IMG/VR virus record: IMGVR_UViG_3300037089_000228
Coordinates: 1-45,325 of that record
DNA: 45,325 nucleotides
Source of the DNA: a virus
Reading direction: 5' to 3' (one strand)
In this document: positions 45,199 to 45,325 of the stretch, in pieces
Numbering within the stretch: the stretch's first letter is position 1
How the letters are laid out: every line of letters starts with the position of its first letter
Made by a program: the position numbers and the translations under genes
Notes under the pieces: model-generated
Seen by the model: only the letters and a program-made list of their open reading frames with translations
Told to the model about the DNA's origin: nothing
Database searches by the model: none

Positions 45199-45325
45199 CT
45201 ATGCTTTTTTGCTGCGTTTGTCTAGGTTATTGCCACCGCCGGGTCGGGTAGCGGCTGGTCTGAAAACTTGATCCCCTTGGCCTGCGCCTCCTCGATTTCC
45301 TGAATGAGGTCGGCAAAGCCCCCAA
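45199..45325. repeat. 127-bp contig overlap, copy 2
   Basis: Equals 863-989 exactly, to the last base of the window. Confidence 0.95.
45222..45325 (-). CDS. ATP-grasp gene, 3' end only (overlap copy)
   Basis: The last 33 complete codons and stop of the ATP-grasp enzyme, identical to 886-989, running off the right edge. It is the same gene as 886-2166 seen again through the contig overlap. Confidence 0.9.
   Translation of the reverse strand, partial: GGFADLIQEIEEAQAKGIKFSDQPLPDPAVAIT

Overview
This window is an essentially complete genome of a short-tailed (podovirus-type) double-stranded DNA phage, recovered as one contig. The evidence is a continuous leftward structural block (terminase, head-to-tail portal, scaffold-like protein, major capsid, tail tube/nozzle, internal virion proteins, fibre) and a rightward block of small early genes. 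No integrase, repressor, DNA polymerase, primase/helicase or RNA polymerase is recognisable, so lifestyle is undetermined and replication probably relies on the host. The host cannot be named. Sec signal peptides, a lipobox protein and a holin-like gene point to a Gram-negative-type envelope, and coding DNA is GC-rich.

The contig ends overlap. The last 127 bases (45199-45325) equal 863-989, and bases 1-108 equal 44316-44423. Between these shared flanks lie two different versions of the same fibre gene (200-853 and 44538-45188, about 72% identical proteins by hand alignment). The simplest reading is a circularly permuted genome of about 44.3 kb whose single fibre locus is present as two alleles in the sampled population. 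Bases 1-862 would then be the alternative allele.

The leftward block starts near 29.7 kb. It runs through a DUF5681-type protein, TerL, portal, a Bbp19-like protein, a beta-helix tailspike candidate, a scaffold-like protein and a GroES-like co-chaperonin. Then comes an unusual 5.4 kb cassette of eight glycan-handling genes (three GT-A glycosyltransferases, a GT11 fucosyltransferase, two SAM methyltransferases, two DUF3431 proteins), inserted between scaffold and major capsid. After a hairpin-rich leader follow the capsid protein, a second head protein, tail tube and nozzle proteins carrying carbohydrate-binding-like inserts, a GNAT-like protein, three internal virion proteins, an ATP-grasp enzyme and the fibre. 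Across the contig junction the block continues with secreted fibre-like and glycine-rich proteins and a set of tiny membrane proteins that look like a lysis module. Most junctions are ATGA, TGATG or TAATG overlaps, which implies translational coupling.

The rightward genes occupy 29.9-31.2 kb (ending at a strong terminator) and 32.6-41.6 kb. They encode many small unknowns, two low-complexity repeat proteins, a recombination-like set (ssDNA-annealing-like protein with an ExoX-like tail, a coiled-coil partner, HNH nuclease), a Sec-exported lysozyme-like protein, an adenine/cytosine-N4 DNA methyltransferase and a winged-helix-like protein. A leftward pair (31.2-32.3 kb) with a replication-initiator-like protein sits between the two rightward groups.

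The most distinctive features are the glycan cassette joined to a phage GroES in the head operon, the allelic fibre locus, the exported fibre-like proteins, and two genes that are readable only across a frameshift.
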